Assembly: GCA_041674265.1 (NCBI GenBank)
Contig: JBAYWC010000002.1
Coordinates: 8,559-72,558 of the forward strand
Direction: 5' to 3'
Source: QYQL01 sp041674265
GTDB lineage: Bacteria > Verrucomicrobiota > Verrucomicrobiia > Chthoniobacterales > Terrimicrobiaceae
Length of the DNA: 64,000 nucleotides
Shown here: in pieces, positions 17,316-26,602 of the stretch
How positions within the stretch are numbered: the first letter of the stretch is position 1
Layout: every line of letters starts with the position of its first letter
Position numbers and translations under genes: made by a program
Notes under the pieces: model-generated
Told to the model about the DNA's origin: nothing
Databases searched by the model: none
Seen by the model: only the letters and a program-made list of their open reading frames with translations

Positions 17316-17555
17316 ATGGCAACAACACTTGAAGTGATCACGCACGAGGTGCTGGAACTACCCCGCTCCCAGCAAATCCGCCTTGCCCATTATCTTCTCT
17401 CGCTGGATGACGATCCGGTGGATCCGGAAATCGAAGCCGCGTGGGAGAATGAAATCTGCGCCCGCATGCAAGCGTATCGTGAGGGGCGGCTGGAAACTGT
17501 TCCATTTGAAGAGGTGAAACGGGACATCGCAGCCCGCTTGCGCGAATGCAAGTAA
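17316..17555 (+). CDS. addiction-module antitoxin (TIGR02574-type)
   Basis: A 79-residue acidic-helical protein of the putative addiction-module component family, MATTLEVITHEVLELPRSQQ at the N-terminus and a VKRDIAARLRECK tail. An AAAGGAAA ribosome-binding site precedes the ATG at 17316. It overlaps the toxin gene by 10 bases, the normal order for this class. The antitoxin should neutralise the ParE/RelE-like partner. A decayed relative is at 12936. Confidence 0.85.
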   Translation: MATTLEVITHEVLELPRSQQIRLAHYLLSLDDDPVDPEIEAAWENEICARMQAYREGRLETVPFEEVKRDIAARLRECK

Positions 17556-17833
17556 CGTTCTCGCCTCAAGCCCGCGAAGAAATCGCGGAAGCTGCGCTCT
17601 ACTACGAGGGACAGCAAAGTGGGCTGGGTTCGGAATACACGGAAGAGGTGTATGCGTTCGTGCAGATGGTGACCATCGCTCCGGAGCAGCCGAGACTCAG
17701 GCGTCGTGGTTATCGAAGAGTGAATCTGGATCGTTTTCCTTACTACATCGCCTATTCGATTGAAACCGGAGTCATCTTGATTTTGGCTATCGGCCATGCT
17801 GCCCGAAAGCCCGAATACTGGATAAAGCCATGA
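17546..17833 (+). CDS. RelE/ParE family toxin
   Basis: A 95-residue toxin with the family pattern VTFSPQAREEIAEAALYYEGQQSGLG near the start and RRVNLDRFPYYIAYSIE in the centre. RelE-like members cleave mRNA at the ribosome and ParE-like members poison gyrase; which applies here is not decided by the sequence. It starts inside the antitoxin gene and its stop overlaps the res start (ATGA), so toxin, antitoxin and res are one translationally coupled unit. Confidence 0.87.
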   Translation: MQVTFSPQAREEIAEAALYYEGQQSGLGSEYTEEVYAFVQMVTIAPEQPRLRRRGYRRVNLDRFPYYIAYSIETGVILILAIGHAARKPEYWIKP

Positions 17834-20523
17834 TCCAACTGAAGGACTACCAACAGCGGGTGCTGGAAAGCCTGCGGGCTTTTCTGAAACGCACCGCGCA
17901 AACGCGACATCCGGCGGAAGCCTTCCACGAGGTCACAGAAAAAGTCTATGGCGAGCCGCTGACCTACATTCCGGCCACGGCGGCGGGCCTGCCATCGGAC
18001 ATGCCGTATGTGTGCCTGCGCGTCCCAACGGGCGGAGGCAAGACGCTTCTGGCCTGCCATGCAGTGGGCATCGCGCAGACCGAGCTTCTGCGGGCCGAAC
18101 ACAGCGTGGTTCTCTGGCTGGTGCCGAACAATACGATCCTTGAGCAGACCGCCGACGCATTGCGCGATGTCCAGCATCCCTACCGCCGGGCGCTGGAACT
18201 CGAATGCGCCGGACCGGTCGAGGTGCTGCGGATTGATGAGGCGCTCAACCTGACCCGCGCCCGTGTCGAAGGCGCGACTGTGGTTATCGTGGCGACGATG
18301 CAAAGCTTCCGTGTCGAGGACACGACCGGACGCAAGGTCTATGCGCCGAGCAGCCCGTTTCAGGATCATTTTCTCAACCTGGCCCCGCAGGACAGCGCGC
18401 GGCTTTTCGAGGGGCCGGACAAGAAGCCGATCCCGAGTCTGGTGAACATGCTGCGGCTTCGACGGCCGATCGTGATCGTGGACGAGGCGCACAACGCCCG
18501 CACCGACCTTTCCTTTGCCACGCTGGGAAATCTCCTGCCCTCGTGCATCATCGAATTCACCGCTACGCCCGCCACAACCAAGCAACCGTCGAATGTGCTG
18601 CACCGGGTATCCGCAGCCGAACTCAAAGCCGCCGACATGGTGAAGCTGCCGCTGCGGGTCATCGCACGGGATCCGAGCCAGCGGGAGCAACTGCTCAGCG
18701 AGGCGCTTTCCCTGCGGGCCGATCTGGAAAAACTCGCGGCCATCGAGGGCCAGCACACCGGCGAATATCTCCGGCCGATTCTGCTCATTCAGGCGGTTCG
18801 GGTGGATGACTGCAAGGACCTCAAAGCCCGGCTGGTCGCCGAGTTCGGCCTGAACGAGGCGGAGATCAAAATCTCCGTGGGCAGCTTGGATGAACTCGAA
18901 GCGATCAAGGACATCCGCGCGACGAACTGCCCGGTGCGGATCATCATCACCGTGCAGAAACTTCGCGAGGGCTGGGATTGTCCGTTCGCGTATGTGCTGT
19001 GCAGCCTGCGCGAGACGCGGAGCGCCACCGCCATCGAGCAGATTGTCGGCCGCATACTCCGGCTTCCCGGTGCCACGCCGAAACAACATCCGGATCTCAA
19101 CTGCGCGTATGCTTTTTCCGTCTCCGATTCGATGCCGGAGGTTCTGAACGAGCTGCGGCAGGCATTGGAGAGCAACGGGTTCACTCCCGCCGAGGCCGAG
19201 CGCATCGTGCTGCCGGGCGGACAATCCACACTCGGGCTCGGGGTTCAGCCGCAGACGGTCACTGTCAATCCTGTCACGGAACTCGATGCCGCCGTGGCCC
19301 AGATCCAGAGCGGAGCACTCGCCGGAAAAGTGCGTATCAATGTGGAGAAAGGCGAGATCACGGTCATTGCCCCCCTGACTCCGGAAGAATCCGAAATGGC
19401 CGAAAGCGTGGTAAAAACGCCCGGGGCCAAAACCAAGATCCGGCAGGCCGTGCAAAAAGTGATCGAGGCCGAGAAGGCGATGGGCGGCACCGGCGCGGCC
19501 CGCGCCGCGAGCGGATACGAGCAGCAACTGGATTTCATCGTGCCGCTCCTCTGCGTGGACGAGGACGGCGAGTTGTTGGAATTTGAGAGCACGTTCCTCC
19601 TCGAACATCCGTGGAAACTGAGCGCGAAGGACGCCGCGCAGCCCGCGCACTACAATCCGCTTCAACGTCCGACCGGCGTGCTCGGGGTGATCGATGTCGG
19701 GGCCAAGGGCACGGTCGAGGGAGTGACCGTCGCCCGCGATGAGGCCGAGGATTTTATCGCCACGCTCCACCAGCAGACGCTCCAGCTCGGCGGTGACAGC
19801 CATTGGTCGCTCGAAGCCCTGGTGGCATGGATCGACGTCCGCATTCCGCACGAAGACATCCCCATGGGAGAATCCGCCGGGTTCCTGCGAAAAGTCGTTC
19901 GCGGCCTCATGGCACAACACGGATTGCAGGATGTGGACACCATCGCCCTGGACCGCTTCCGCCTGCGTGATGAGGTCGAGGATCTGATCCAGGCCCATCG
20001 CATCCACGAGAGGGAGGCTGCCTTCAAGAATTGGCTCCTTCCGGAATCCGCTCTGTCAGTGAGCGACGCGCGCGCGCTGAACTTCAAGACAAGCAGCTAC
20101 GAACCGAGCTGGCTTTACGAGGGTGGACATCAGTTCAAGAAACACTACTTCGGTCCGGAGCCCGGCGAACTCCGCGAGAAGAAATCCGACGGCAAGCTGA
20201 CGGAAGAGTTCCAATGCGCCTGCTACCTCGATGCGCTTCCCGCCGTGCTCTGGTGGGTGCGCAACCTGTCCCAGAAGAGCAGTTCATTCCGCCTTCAAAC
20301 TTCCAAGCAGTGGTTCTTCCCCGATTTCATCTGCCAGCTTACCGATGGCCGGATTATGGCGGTGGAATACAAAGGAAAACACCTGTGGAATGATGCCGAA
20401 GAAAAGCGCGCAGTCGGGGCCGTATGGCAATCCCGGAGCAAGGGACAGTGCGTGTTTGTGATGCCAACAGATGGCGATTTTGGAGTCATCGGGAAAACCT
20501 GTCTTTCGGGAGCGAGGGAATGA
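17830..20523 (+). CDS. res: type III restriction subunit (Res)
   Basis: ATP-dependent restriction subunit, 897 residues. Superfamily 2 helicase motifs are visible: Walker A PTGGGKT (about 65-71), VDEAHN (about 217), FTATP (about 238) and a C-terminal helicase block REGWDCPFAYV...QIVGRILR. The C-terminus has a PD-(D/E)xK nuclease pattern: FFPDFICQL ... VEYKGKHL. It acts with Mod to cut DNA that carries unmethylated sites. Its start overlaps the toxin stop and its own stop overlaps the hemH start (ATGA at 20520-20523). Confidence 0.95.
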   Translation: MIQLKDYQQRVLESLRAFLKRTAQTRHPAEAFHEVTEKVYGEPLTYIPATAAGLPSDMPYVCLRVPTGGGKTLLACHAVGIAQTELLRAEHSVVLWLVPNNTILEQTADALRDVQHPYRRALELECAGPVEVLRIDEALNLTRARVEGATVVIVATMQSFRVEDTTGRKVYAPSSPFQDHFLNLAPQDSARLFEGPDKKPIPSLVNMLRLRRPIVIVDEAHNARTDLSFATLGNLLPSCIIEFTATPATTKQPSNVLHRVSAAELKAADMVKLPLRVIARDPSQREQLLSEALSLRADLEKLAAIEGQHTGEYLRPILLIQAVRVDDCKDLKARLVAEFGLNEAEIKISVGSLDELEAIKDIRATNCPVRIIITVQKLREGWDCPFAYVLCSLRETRSATAIEQIVGRILRLPGATPKQHPDLNCAYAFSVSDSMPEVLNELRQALESNGFTPAEAERIVLPGGQSTLGLGVQPQTVTVNPVTELDAAVAQIQSGALAGKVRINVEKGEITVIAPLTPEESEMAESVVKTPGAKTKIRQAVQKVIEAEKAMGGTGAARAASGYEQQLDFIVPLLCVDEDGELLEFESTFLLEHPWKLSAKDAAQPAHYNPLQRPTGVLGVIDVGAKGTVEGVTVARDEAEDFIATLHQQTLQLGGDSHWSLEALVAWIDVRIPHEDIPMGESAGFLRKVVRGLMAQHGLQDVDTIALDRFRLRDEVEDLIQAHRIHEREAAFKNWLLPESALSVSDARALNFKTSSYEPSWLYEGGHQFKKHYFGPEPGELREKKSDGKLTEEFQCACYLDALPAVLWWVRNLSQKSSSFRLQTSKQWFFPDFICQLTDGRIMAVEYKGKHLWNDAEEKRAVGAVWQSRSKGQCVFVMPTDGDFGVIGKTCLSGARE

Positions 20524-21557
20524 GCTTCCAGCACAAACCGGGCGTTTTGTTGATGAATCTCGGATCGCCGGATTCGACCTCCGTGTCCGACGTGAGGGAA
20601 TACCTGCGCGAGTTTCTCATGGACCCGCGCGTGCTCGACTCCCCGTGGCTTGTCCGCTGGTGCGTGGTCCATTTCGCGATCCTGCCGACCCGCCCCGCGC
20701 AATCGGCGGAGGCCTACGAAAAAATCTGGACGAAGGGCGGCTCGCCGCTCGTCGCCACAAGCCGCAACGTGCAGCGCGAGATGCAGCGCCGGTTCGGGGA
20801 CGGCGCCGTCATCGAACTCGCGATGCGTTACCGGAACCCCGGGATCGGGTCCGCCATCCGGCATCTGCGCGAACAGGGAGTCACGGACCTTTTGGTGTTC
20901 CCGCTTTTTCCCCACTTTGCGATGTCGAGTTTTGAAACGGCGGTTGTCCGCGCGCGGGAAGTCGCCGCCCGGCTGGCGCCGGAGATGAAGCTGAAAATCG
21001 CGGAGCCGTATTACGACGACCCCGGCTACATCGCGGCGCTCGCCGCCAGCGCGGAGGATTTCCTCGATGCGGGCTACGATCATCTGCTGTTCAGTTTCCA
21101 CGGTCTGCCCGAACGTCACCTCCGCAAGGCCAACCCGGGCCATTGCCTGGCCGCCCCCAACTGCTGCGAAACCCCCGGCCCCGCCCTCCACACCTGCTAC
21201 CGCGCCCAATGCTTCGCCACCGTCCGCGCCTTTGTCGAAGCAACCGGCGTCCCCACAAACAAGCACTCGGTCTCCTTCCAGTCGCGGCTCGGACGCGATC
21301 CCTGGCTCAAGCCCTACACCGATTTCGAGTTCACCCGTCTTGCCGGAACCGGCGTCAAAAAACTTCTGGTCATCTGCCCGGCCTTCGTCTCCGACTGCCT
21401 CGAAACCGTCGAGGAAATCGCCATCCGCGGACGCGCAACCTTCCTCGAAGCCGGCGGAACCGAATTCGCCCTCACCCCGTGCATGAACGAGCATCCACGA
21501 TGGCTCGAAGCGCTGGAAAAAATCCTCCGCGCGGAATTGCCGGCGAACCAGGACTAG
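20520..21557 (+). CDS. hemH: ferrochelatase
   Basis: Inserts Fe2+ into the porphyrin in the last step of haem synthesis. Conserved motifs FSFHGLPERH (catalytic His), SFQSRLGRDPWLKPYTD and CPAFVSDCLETVEEI are all present; length is 345 residues. A cysteine cluster (GHCLAAPNCCE...CYRAQC) lies after the catalytic histidine, as in several bacterial enzymes. It is functionally the end of hemE-hemN-hemY but is now coupled by ATGA overlap to res of the inserted defence island. Confidence 0.96.
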   Translation: MSFQHKPGVLLMNLGSPDSTSVSDVREYLREFLMDPRVLDSPWLVRWCVVHFAILPTRPAQSAEAYEKIWTKGGSPLVATSRNVQREMQRRFGDGAVIELAMRYRNPGIGSAIRHLREQGVTDLLVFPLFPHFAMSSFETAVVRAREVAARLAPEMKLKIAEPYYDDPGYIAALAASAEDFLDAGYDHLLFSFHGLPERHLRKANPGHCLAAPNCCETPGPALHTCYRAQCFATVRAFVEATGVPTNKHSVSFQSRLGRDPWLKPYTDFEFTRLAGTGVKKLLVICPAFVSDCLETVEEIAIRGRATFLEAGGTEFALTPCMNEHPRWLEALEKILRAELPANQD

Positions 21558-21695
21558 GCCCTGCCCGACTCCAATGGGACAGGAATGTGGCGGAACACGG
21601 GCGTGTTTCGCAAACATGGTTTTCGCTCTTAGCCCGGAACACCCGCGAGAGGGCGCTTGTCGTGATATGGGCGAGTCGGATTGGTTTTTCTCCGT

Positions 21696-21793
21696 TCCTT
21701 CGCGCCTCCGCGGCTTGGCGGGAGATACTCTGGTTGATTCGATGGCGGGCAGGGTGCCCGCGCTCCGTTTACCCTGCGCCTCTGCGCGAGATC
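21696..21793 (+). repeat. dispersed low-complexity repeats upstream of the GH63 gene
   Basis: The 289-base gap after hemH has no gene. It contains CCTTCGCGCCTCCGCGGCTT at 21698-21717 followed by GGCGGGAGA, and CCTGCGCCTCTGCGCGAGAT at 21773-21792, the 'CGC-CTC-TGCG' kind of interspersed repeat seen in many PVC and other genomes. Recognition is by pattern memory. Confidence 0.4.
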
Positions 21794-21846
21794 GCCTGTG
21801 TTTCGGACGCGTGACAACCGGCGCGGGATCTGCGAGAGAAGGCGGC

Positions 21847-24495
21847 ATGCCGGACGATGCTGAATCACGACGGATGGCGGCGCGGGATGCGGGTCATGAA
21901 CCTTGGGGGCTCTGGGGATCCTATCTGAGCGACCGGCAGTGGGGCACGGTGCGCGAAGATTATTCCGCCGACGGGGATGCATGGACATTTTTCCCGCATG
22001 AACATGCCCGATCTCGTGTTTACCGTTGGGGCGAGGATGGACTCTTGGGAATCAGCGATTCCGATGGCAGATTATGCTTTGCTCCTGCCTTTTGGAACGG
22101 CAAGGACCGGATGCTCAAGGAACGTCCGTTCGGGCTCTCGAACCCGCAGGGCAATCATGGCGAGGATCTCAAGGACTATTTTTATCACCTCGACAATACA
22201 CCCGCGCACAGCTTCATGCGGGGGCTCTACAAATACCCGCAGGCCGCTTTTCCGTATGACCACCTGGTCGAAGAAAATGGCCGCCGCCCGCGCAGCGAAC
22301 CGGAATACGAGCTTGTGGACACCGGAGTTTTCAACGACGGCCGCTATTTTGATATCTTCGTGGAATACGCGAAAGAGACCGCCGAGGACATCGGCATCCG
22401 GATCCGCGCCATCAACCGCGGGCCCGATCCCGCGCCGCTGACCGTTCTCCCGACACTCTGGTTCCGCAATACCTGGTCGTGGGGCCAGGCGGAGGCCACG
22501 AAGCCGGAGATGCATCTTGCCGCGCATGGGACTGCGGTCATCGCTCATCCGTGGGGGTTGCCCGAGTACCACCTCTATTGCGAGGCTGCCGGCGAATTCC
22601 TTTTCACGGATAATGAGACAAATGCCGGCCGGCTTTTCGGAGCCAAAAATCCCGCACCTTATTTGAAGGACGGTTTTCACGATTTTCTCATCGGCGGAAA
22701 AGCCGATGCGGTGAATCCTTCGCATTGCGGGACCAAGGCGGCGCCGGTTTATCGGCGGACGCTTGCAGCCGGCGAGGAATGGACGCTCCGCCTGCGTTTG
22801 TGCCGTCCGCCGAAGCCGGAGGCATTCGGCCAGGCCTTTGAGGAGTTGTTCCAGCGCAGGGAACGGGAGTGCGCGGAGTTTTACGAGCGCCGCTCTCCCG
22901 GCATGCCCGCGGAACTCGCGCTCGTCCATCGCAGCGCTCTGGCCGGCCTCCTCTGGTGCAAAAAGTTCTATTACTACCCGGTCATTCAATGGCTCCAGGG
23001 CGACCCCACCATGCCGCCCCCGCCGCCGGGGCGGTGGCACGGACGGAACAGTTTCTGGAAGGAGCTGCACGCGCACGATGTCATTTCGATGCCCGATTCG
23101 TGGGAGTATCCGTATTTCTGCGCGTGGGACCTGATGTTCCAGTCGGTCGCGTTCACGGTGGCCGATCCCGCCACCGCAAAGAAGCAGAGCATGCTTCTGC
23201 GCGGCGAGCGCTACACGTCCCCCAGCGCGCAACAGCCCGCCTACGAATGGGCGCTCTCGGATGCGAACCCCCCGATCGGAGGCTGGGCGAGCTGGCGGAT
23301 TTATTCCATCGAGCGCGGGATGACCGGAAAAGGGGATGTCTTCTACCTCAAAAAGGCCTTCAACAAATTGCTGCTCGGGTATTCCTGGTGGGCGAACCGA
23401 GTGGACCAGACCGGCGACAATGTCTTCGAGGGCGGGTTCCTCGGCCTCGACAACATCGGGGTCTTCGACCGGAGATACCCTCTCCCCGATGGGAGCAAAA
23501 TCGAGCAAAGCGACGGCACCGCGTGGATGGCGATGTTCTGCCTCAACATGCTCAACATCGCGATCGAACTGGCGAAAACCGAGCCGGAATACGAGGACAT
23601 CGCCGACAAATTTCTCAACGACTTCATCTATCTTGCCGCCGCGGTCAACGCCGTGGGTTCGGGAGGCTTTGCGCTCTGGGACGATGACGACGGATTTTAT
23701 TATGATGTGCTCAAGCGACCGGATGGTTCGAATGCCTATTTGAAGACCCGCTCGATCGCGGGCCTGACCCCCCTGTTTGCGGTGGAGAGCTTTGACTCGG
23801 CGACCGCACAGCAGTTTCCCCTCCTCTGCAAGCGGATCGAATGGTTTGCCAAGCACCGCCCGCACCTGCTCGAACAGCTTCATCATATCGGTCGGCAAGT
23901 GGATGGCAGGCTGCTCGTCTCGCTGGTTCCTCCGGAGCGCCTGCGCCGGCTCTGTGAACGGCTCTTCGACGAGGAGGAATTTCTCTCGCCTCATGGCATC
24001 CGCGCCCTCTCGCGCGTTTACAAAGACCAGCCCTACACGTTCACCGAGGGGGAGGAAACAGAGACCCTCTGCTACACCGCCGCAGACAGCCCGGTGGCGA
24101 TGTTCGGCGGAAATTCCAACTGGCGCGGCCCGGTCTGGATGCCGATGAATTACCTCCTCATCGAAGCCCTCCAAAAATTCGCGTTTTATTTCGGCGATAC
24201 GTTCGAAGTCGAATTTCCCAGCGGCAGCGGCATCGAGATGAACCTCTGGGACATCACCATCGAACTCGAACGCCGGCTCGTCGGAATCTTCGCGCGGGGC
24301 GCCGACGGACGCCGCCCGTTCAACGGCGGCGTGGACCTCTTCCAAAACGACCCCCACTGGCGCGACCTCCTCCTCTTCAACGAATACTTCAACGGGGACA
24401 ACGGCGCCGGTGTTGGAGCCAGCCACCAGACCGGCTGGACCGCTCTCGTCGCCAAGATGGCCCGCCAAATTCACACGTTCGACAAATCGATTTAG
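21847..24495 (+). CDS. GH63/MGH1-like six-hairpin glycoside hydrolase
   Basis: Glycosidase of the GH63 (alpha-glucosidase / mannosylglycerate hydrolase-like) group, 882 residues. The C-terminal alpha/alpha toroid shows ANPPIGGWASWRIY, FEGGFLGLDNIGVFDR, QSDGTAWMAMFCLNM and NSNWRGPVWMPMNYLL, containing the usual acidic residues. The N-terminal half is the beta-sandwich domain (WGLWGSYLSDRQWGTVREDY). No signal peptide is present, so it is probably cytoplasmic and acts on alpha-glucosides or glycerate glycosides; the substrate is not determined. ATG 21847 is preceded by GAGAGAAGG. The frame is open upstream to 21574, but that part consists of repeats. Confidence 0.88.
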   Translation: MPDDAESRRMAARDAGHEPWGLWGSYLSDRQWGTVREDYSADGDAWTFFPHEHARSRVYRWGEDGLLGISDSDGRLCFAPAFWNGKDRMLKERPFGLSNPQGNHGEDLKDYFYHLDNTPAHSFMRGLYKYPQAAFPYDHLVEENGRRPRSEPEYELVDTGVFNDGRYFDIFVEYAKETAEDIGIRIRAINRGPDPAPLTVLPTLWFRNTWSWGQAEATKPEMHLAAHGTAVIAHPWGLPEYHLYCEAAGEFLFTDNETNAGRLFGAKNPAPYLKDGFHDFLIGGKADAVNPSHCGTKAAPVYRRTLAAGEEWTLRLRLCRPPKPEAFGQAFEELFQRRERECAEFYERRSPGMPAELALVHRSALAGLLWCKKFYYYPVIQWLQGDPTMPPPPPGRWHGRNSFWKELHAHDVISMPDSWEYPYFCAWDLMFQSVAFTVADPATAKKQSMLLRGERYTSPSAQQPAYEWALSDANPPIGGWASWRIYSIERGMTGKGDVFYLKKAFNKLLLGYSWWANRVDQTGDNVFEGGFLGLDNIGVFDRRYPLPDGSKIEQSDGTAWMAMFCLNMLNIAIELAKTEPEYEDIADKFLNDFIYLAAAVNAVGSGGFALWDDDDGFYYDVLKRPDGSNAYLKTRSIAGLTPLFAVESFDSATAQQFPLLCKRIEWFAKHRPHLLEQLHHIGRQVDGRLLVSLVPPERLRRLCERLFDEEEFLSPHGIRALSRVYKDQPYTFTEGEETETLCYTAADSPVAMFGGNSNWRGPVWMPMNYLLIEALQKFAFYFGDTFEVEFPSGSGIEMNLWDITIELERRLVGIFARGADGRRPFNGGVDLFQNDPHWRDLLLFNEYFNGDNGAGVGASHQTGWTALVAKMARQIHTFDKSI

Positions 24496-24505
24496 CCCGG
24501 AAAAA

Positions 24506-25558
24506 TCACAGGGAGGCCAGCCGGCCGCCGGCGAGTTTGAAGACCGTGTCGGAGGGTTTGTGTTCGGCCCAGTCGAGGAAGGTGGTGGTGATGATCGTCT
24601 GGCTTTGCGGGGGGAGCGAGGCGAGGAGCCTGTTGCGGCGGTCGGGGTCGAGTTCTCCGAAGATATCGTCGATGAGGAGGATGGGGGCGCGGTTCTGGAC
24701 AGCTTCCAAATGGCGGGCCTGGGCCAGCTTCAAGGAAAGCGCGAGCCCGCGGTGCTGGCCCTCGGAGGCGAACCCGGCGGCCTCCCGGCCATTGATCGCG
24801 ATGCCCAAATCGTCGCGGTGCGGGCCGACGACCGTCTGCCGGAGGCGCGTCTCTTCCTGCCGCGAGCCGGCCAGCGTTGCCGCAAACGGACTCCCGCCGC
24901 CCGCCCGGTAGGAAATCTTCACGGAATCCGATCCGCCGCTGATTTCCAGGCAGGCGGTGCGCGCAATGGGAGCCAGCTCTTCGCAAAGCCGCGCGCGGGC
25001 GGCAAAGAGGAACTCCGCGGCTTCCACCAGCGGCGGATCAAAGGCCTCGATCTCGCGGCGGGGGCGGTTGTCTTTGAGCAACGCATTTCGCGAACGCAGC
25101 GCCTTTTCATAGGAGCGGAGGGATTTTCTGTAGCCCGGCACACATTGCATCCCAGCAAAGTCCAGATATCGGCGCCGGACCGATCCGCCTCCGCGCACGA
25201 GATCGAGATCGGTATTCGCGAACCAGGCCACCCTTCCCACGTCGAGGTAGTCATCGGTATGGGTCTGCGGCTTCGAATCCAGAAGCAATTCCCGTCCCTC
25301 GTGCGAATAGTGGAAGACCAGGTGGATTCCGGAAAAGTGGGCATTAAGGGAAAACCGCGGACGGCCGAACCGGATGGCCTCGGCGGTTGTGATGGTGCGC
25401 GGCGATTGCAGGCGCAGCAACAGGCAGACCGCCTCCAGGATCGAAGTTTTTCCCTGCGCGTTTGCGCCCATCACGAACGTGCGTCCCGGTTCCAAGGAAA
25501 TCTCCAGCAAGTCGAAGCAGCGAAAATCCTGCAATCTCAAATCGGTGAGCACCCGCAC
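24506..25558 (-). CDS. recF: DNA replication and repair protein RecF
   Basis: SMC-like ATPase that helps load RecA at gaps, 350 residues. Walker A GANAQGKTS (about 31-39), the signature region SEGQHRGLALSLKLA and Walker B ILLIDDIFGELD are all present. It converges with the glycosidase gene with 10 bases between stops. It lies apart from dnaA/dnaN, which are not in this window. Confidence 0.95.
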   Translation of the reverse strand: MRVLTDLRLQDFRCFDLLEISLEPGRTFVMGANAQGKTSILEAVCLLLRLQSPRTITTAEAIRFGRPRFSLNAHFSGIHLVFHYSHEGRELLLDSKPQTHTDDYLDVGRVAWFANTDLDLVRGGGSVRRRYLDFAGMQCVPGYRKSLRSYEKALRSRNALLKDNRPRREIEAFDPPLVEAAEFLFAARARLCEELAPIARTACLEISGGSDSVKISYRAGGGSPFAATLAGSRQEETRLRQTVVGPHRDDLGIAINGREAAGFASEGQHRGLALSLKLAQARHLEAVQNRAPILLIDDIFGELDPDRRNRLLASLPPQSQTIITTTFLDWAEHKPSDTVFKLAGGRLASL

Positions 25559-25596
25559 ATCATGCCCGACGCGGACACGAGGTCAAACCCGGGGAA

Positions 25597-25943
25597 TCAA
25601 AAGGCGGTCAGCCGATCGCGGAATCCTTTCGCTCCGCCGCATCGGGATTCCACCAACGGCCGATGGCCGAGGATCGCGAAGACGTTGGATGTATAGATGA
25701 TGAACGTATCTTCGGCGATGGCGAATATGGCCGGGATCGAATCCACCGCAAAGAGGAGATCGCTCGCTTCGATGCAGAGAAGGGCGGCGAAAAGCGGGTG
25801 GCGGCGAGGCGCCCGGATTCGCGGGCGAAGAATTTCCGCCCATGGTAATCCTTGGTGGCCGGCGCCCGTTTCCGCAACAGCCTGAGGGCGATGTTTTTTC
25901 CCGGATCCATCGGCTCGTGCCTGCCGAAAACCATCCGGAATCG
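25597..25943 (-). pseudogene. terC/alx membrane protein remnant
   Basis: Minus-strand remnant of a TerC/Alx family integral membrane protein. EPMDPGKNIALRLLRK and KDYHGRKFFARESGRLAAT are in one frame. After a frameshift near 25800 the next frame gives LFAALLCIEASDLLFAVDSI and PAIFAIAEDTFIIYTSNVFAIL, which is the family core. The N-terminal helices and everything after FAILG are missing. It starts directly after the rplC stop and ends 38 bases before recF. Confidence 0.8.
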
Positions 25944-25949
25944 GGGCGG

Positions 25950-26597
25950 CTATTTTTTTTCGGCGGGCTTCTTTTTCTTGGAAGGCCGGACGATCACATA
26001 GGAACCTTTGGCTCCGGGAACCGCCCCGCTGACGACAATGACACCCTCTTCGCCGCGCACCTGGAGGATGCGGAGGTTTTGAAGGGTGACGCGCCCATCG
26101 CCCATATGGCCGGGCATGCCCATGTTTTTCCAGACGCGGCCCGGTGTCGAGCGGTTGCCGATGGCGCCGTTCCGGCGGTGCATCGTCGAACCGTGGGTCA
26201 TGGGCTGGCCTTGGAAGTTGTGCTTTTTGATCGTGCCCTGAAAGCCCTTGCCCTTCGACTGGCCGATGACATCCACGAATTGGCCGGTTTCGAAGACCGT
26301 GACCGCGACGTCCGCGGATTCCGGAGCGGTTTCGCCCTCGGCAAGACGGAATTCGCGGATGAACCGCTTGGGCGTCGAGGAGGTTTTTCCAAAGTGCCCG
26401 GTTTGCGCCTTCGTCACGCGCTGGGGTTTCTGGTCGTCAAATCCGACCTGGACCGCCGCGTAGCCGTCCTTGTCGGCGTTTTTGGTTTGAAGAATGCGAT
26501 TGCCTCCGGCCGCGATGACGGTGGCGGGAGTGCTGCGGCCCTTGTCGTCGTAGACGCGGGTCATTCCGAGTTTTTTTCCGAGAAGTCCAATGCTCAT
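25950..26597 (-). CDS. rplC: 50S ribosomal protein L3
   Basis: Ribosomal protein of 215 residues starting MSIGLLGKKLGMTRVYDDKG and containing the conserved MTHGSTMHRRNGAIGNRSTPGRV region, with a basic tail. It follows rpsJ by 5 bases, as in the S10 operon. The next operon members (rplD, rplW, rplB) are absent downstream; a terC remnant and recF follow instead. Confidence 0.97.
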   Translation of the reverse strand: MSIGLLGKKLGMTRVYDDKGRSTPATVIAAGGNRILQTKNADKDGYAAVQVGFDDQKPQRVTKAQTGHFGKTSSTPKRFIREFRLAEGETAPESADVAVTVFETGQFVDVIGQSKGKGFQGTIKKHNFQGQPMTHGSTMHRRNGAIGNRSTPGRVWKNMGMPGHMGDGRVTLQNLRILQVRGEEGVIVVSGAVPGAKGSYVIVRPSKKKKPAEKK

Positions 26598-26602
26598 GGC
26601 TG

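Noticed and set aside
17752..20007. 751-codon open frame opposite res
   Set aside because: Antisense shadow of a helicase with intact motifs.
21574..21846. N-terminal extension of the GH63 protein to 21574
   Set aside because: The extension is encoded by dispersed repeats, and a good ribosome-binding site precedes ATG 21847.
22072..24474. 800-codon open frame opposite the GH63 gene
   Set aside because: Antisense to a protein with clear conserved blocks; composition typical of a shadow.
2405..24513. CCCGGATAAATCACAG-like motif just after two stop codons (about 2408 and 24496)
   Set aside because: Only two short imperfect occurrences; not enough to call an element or terminator.
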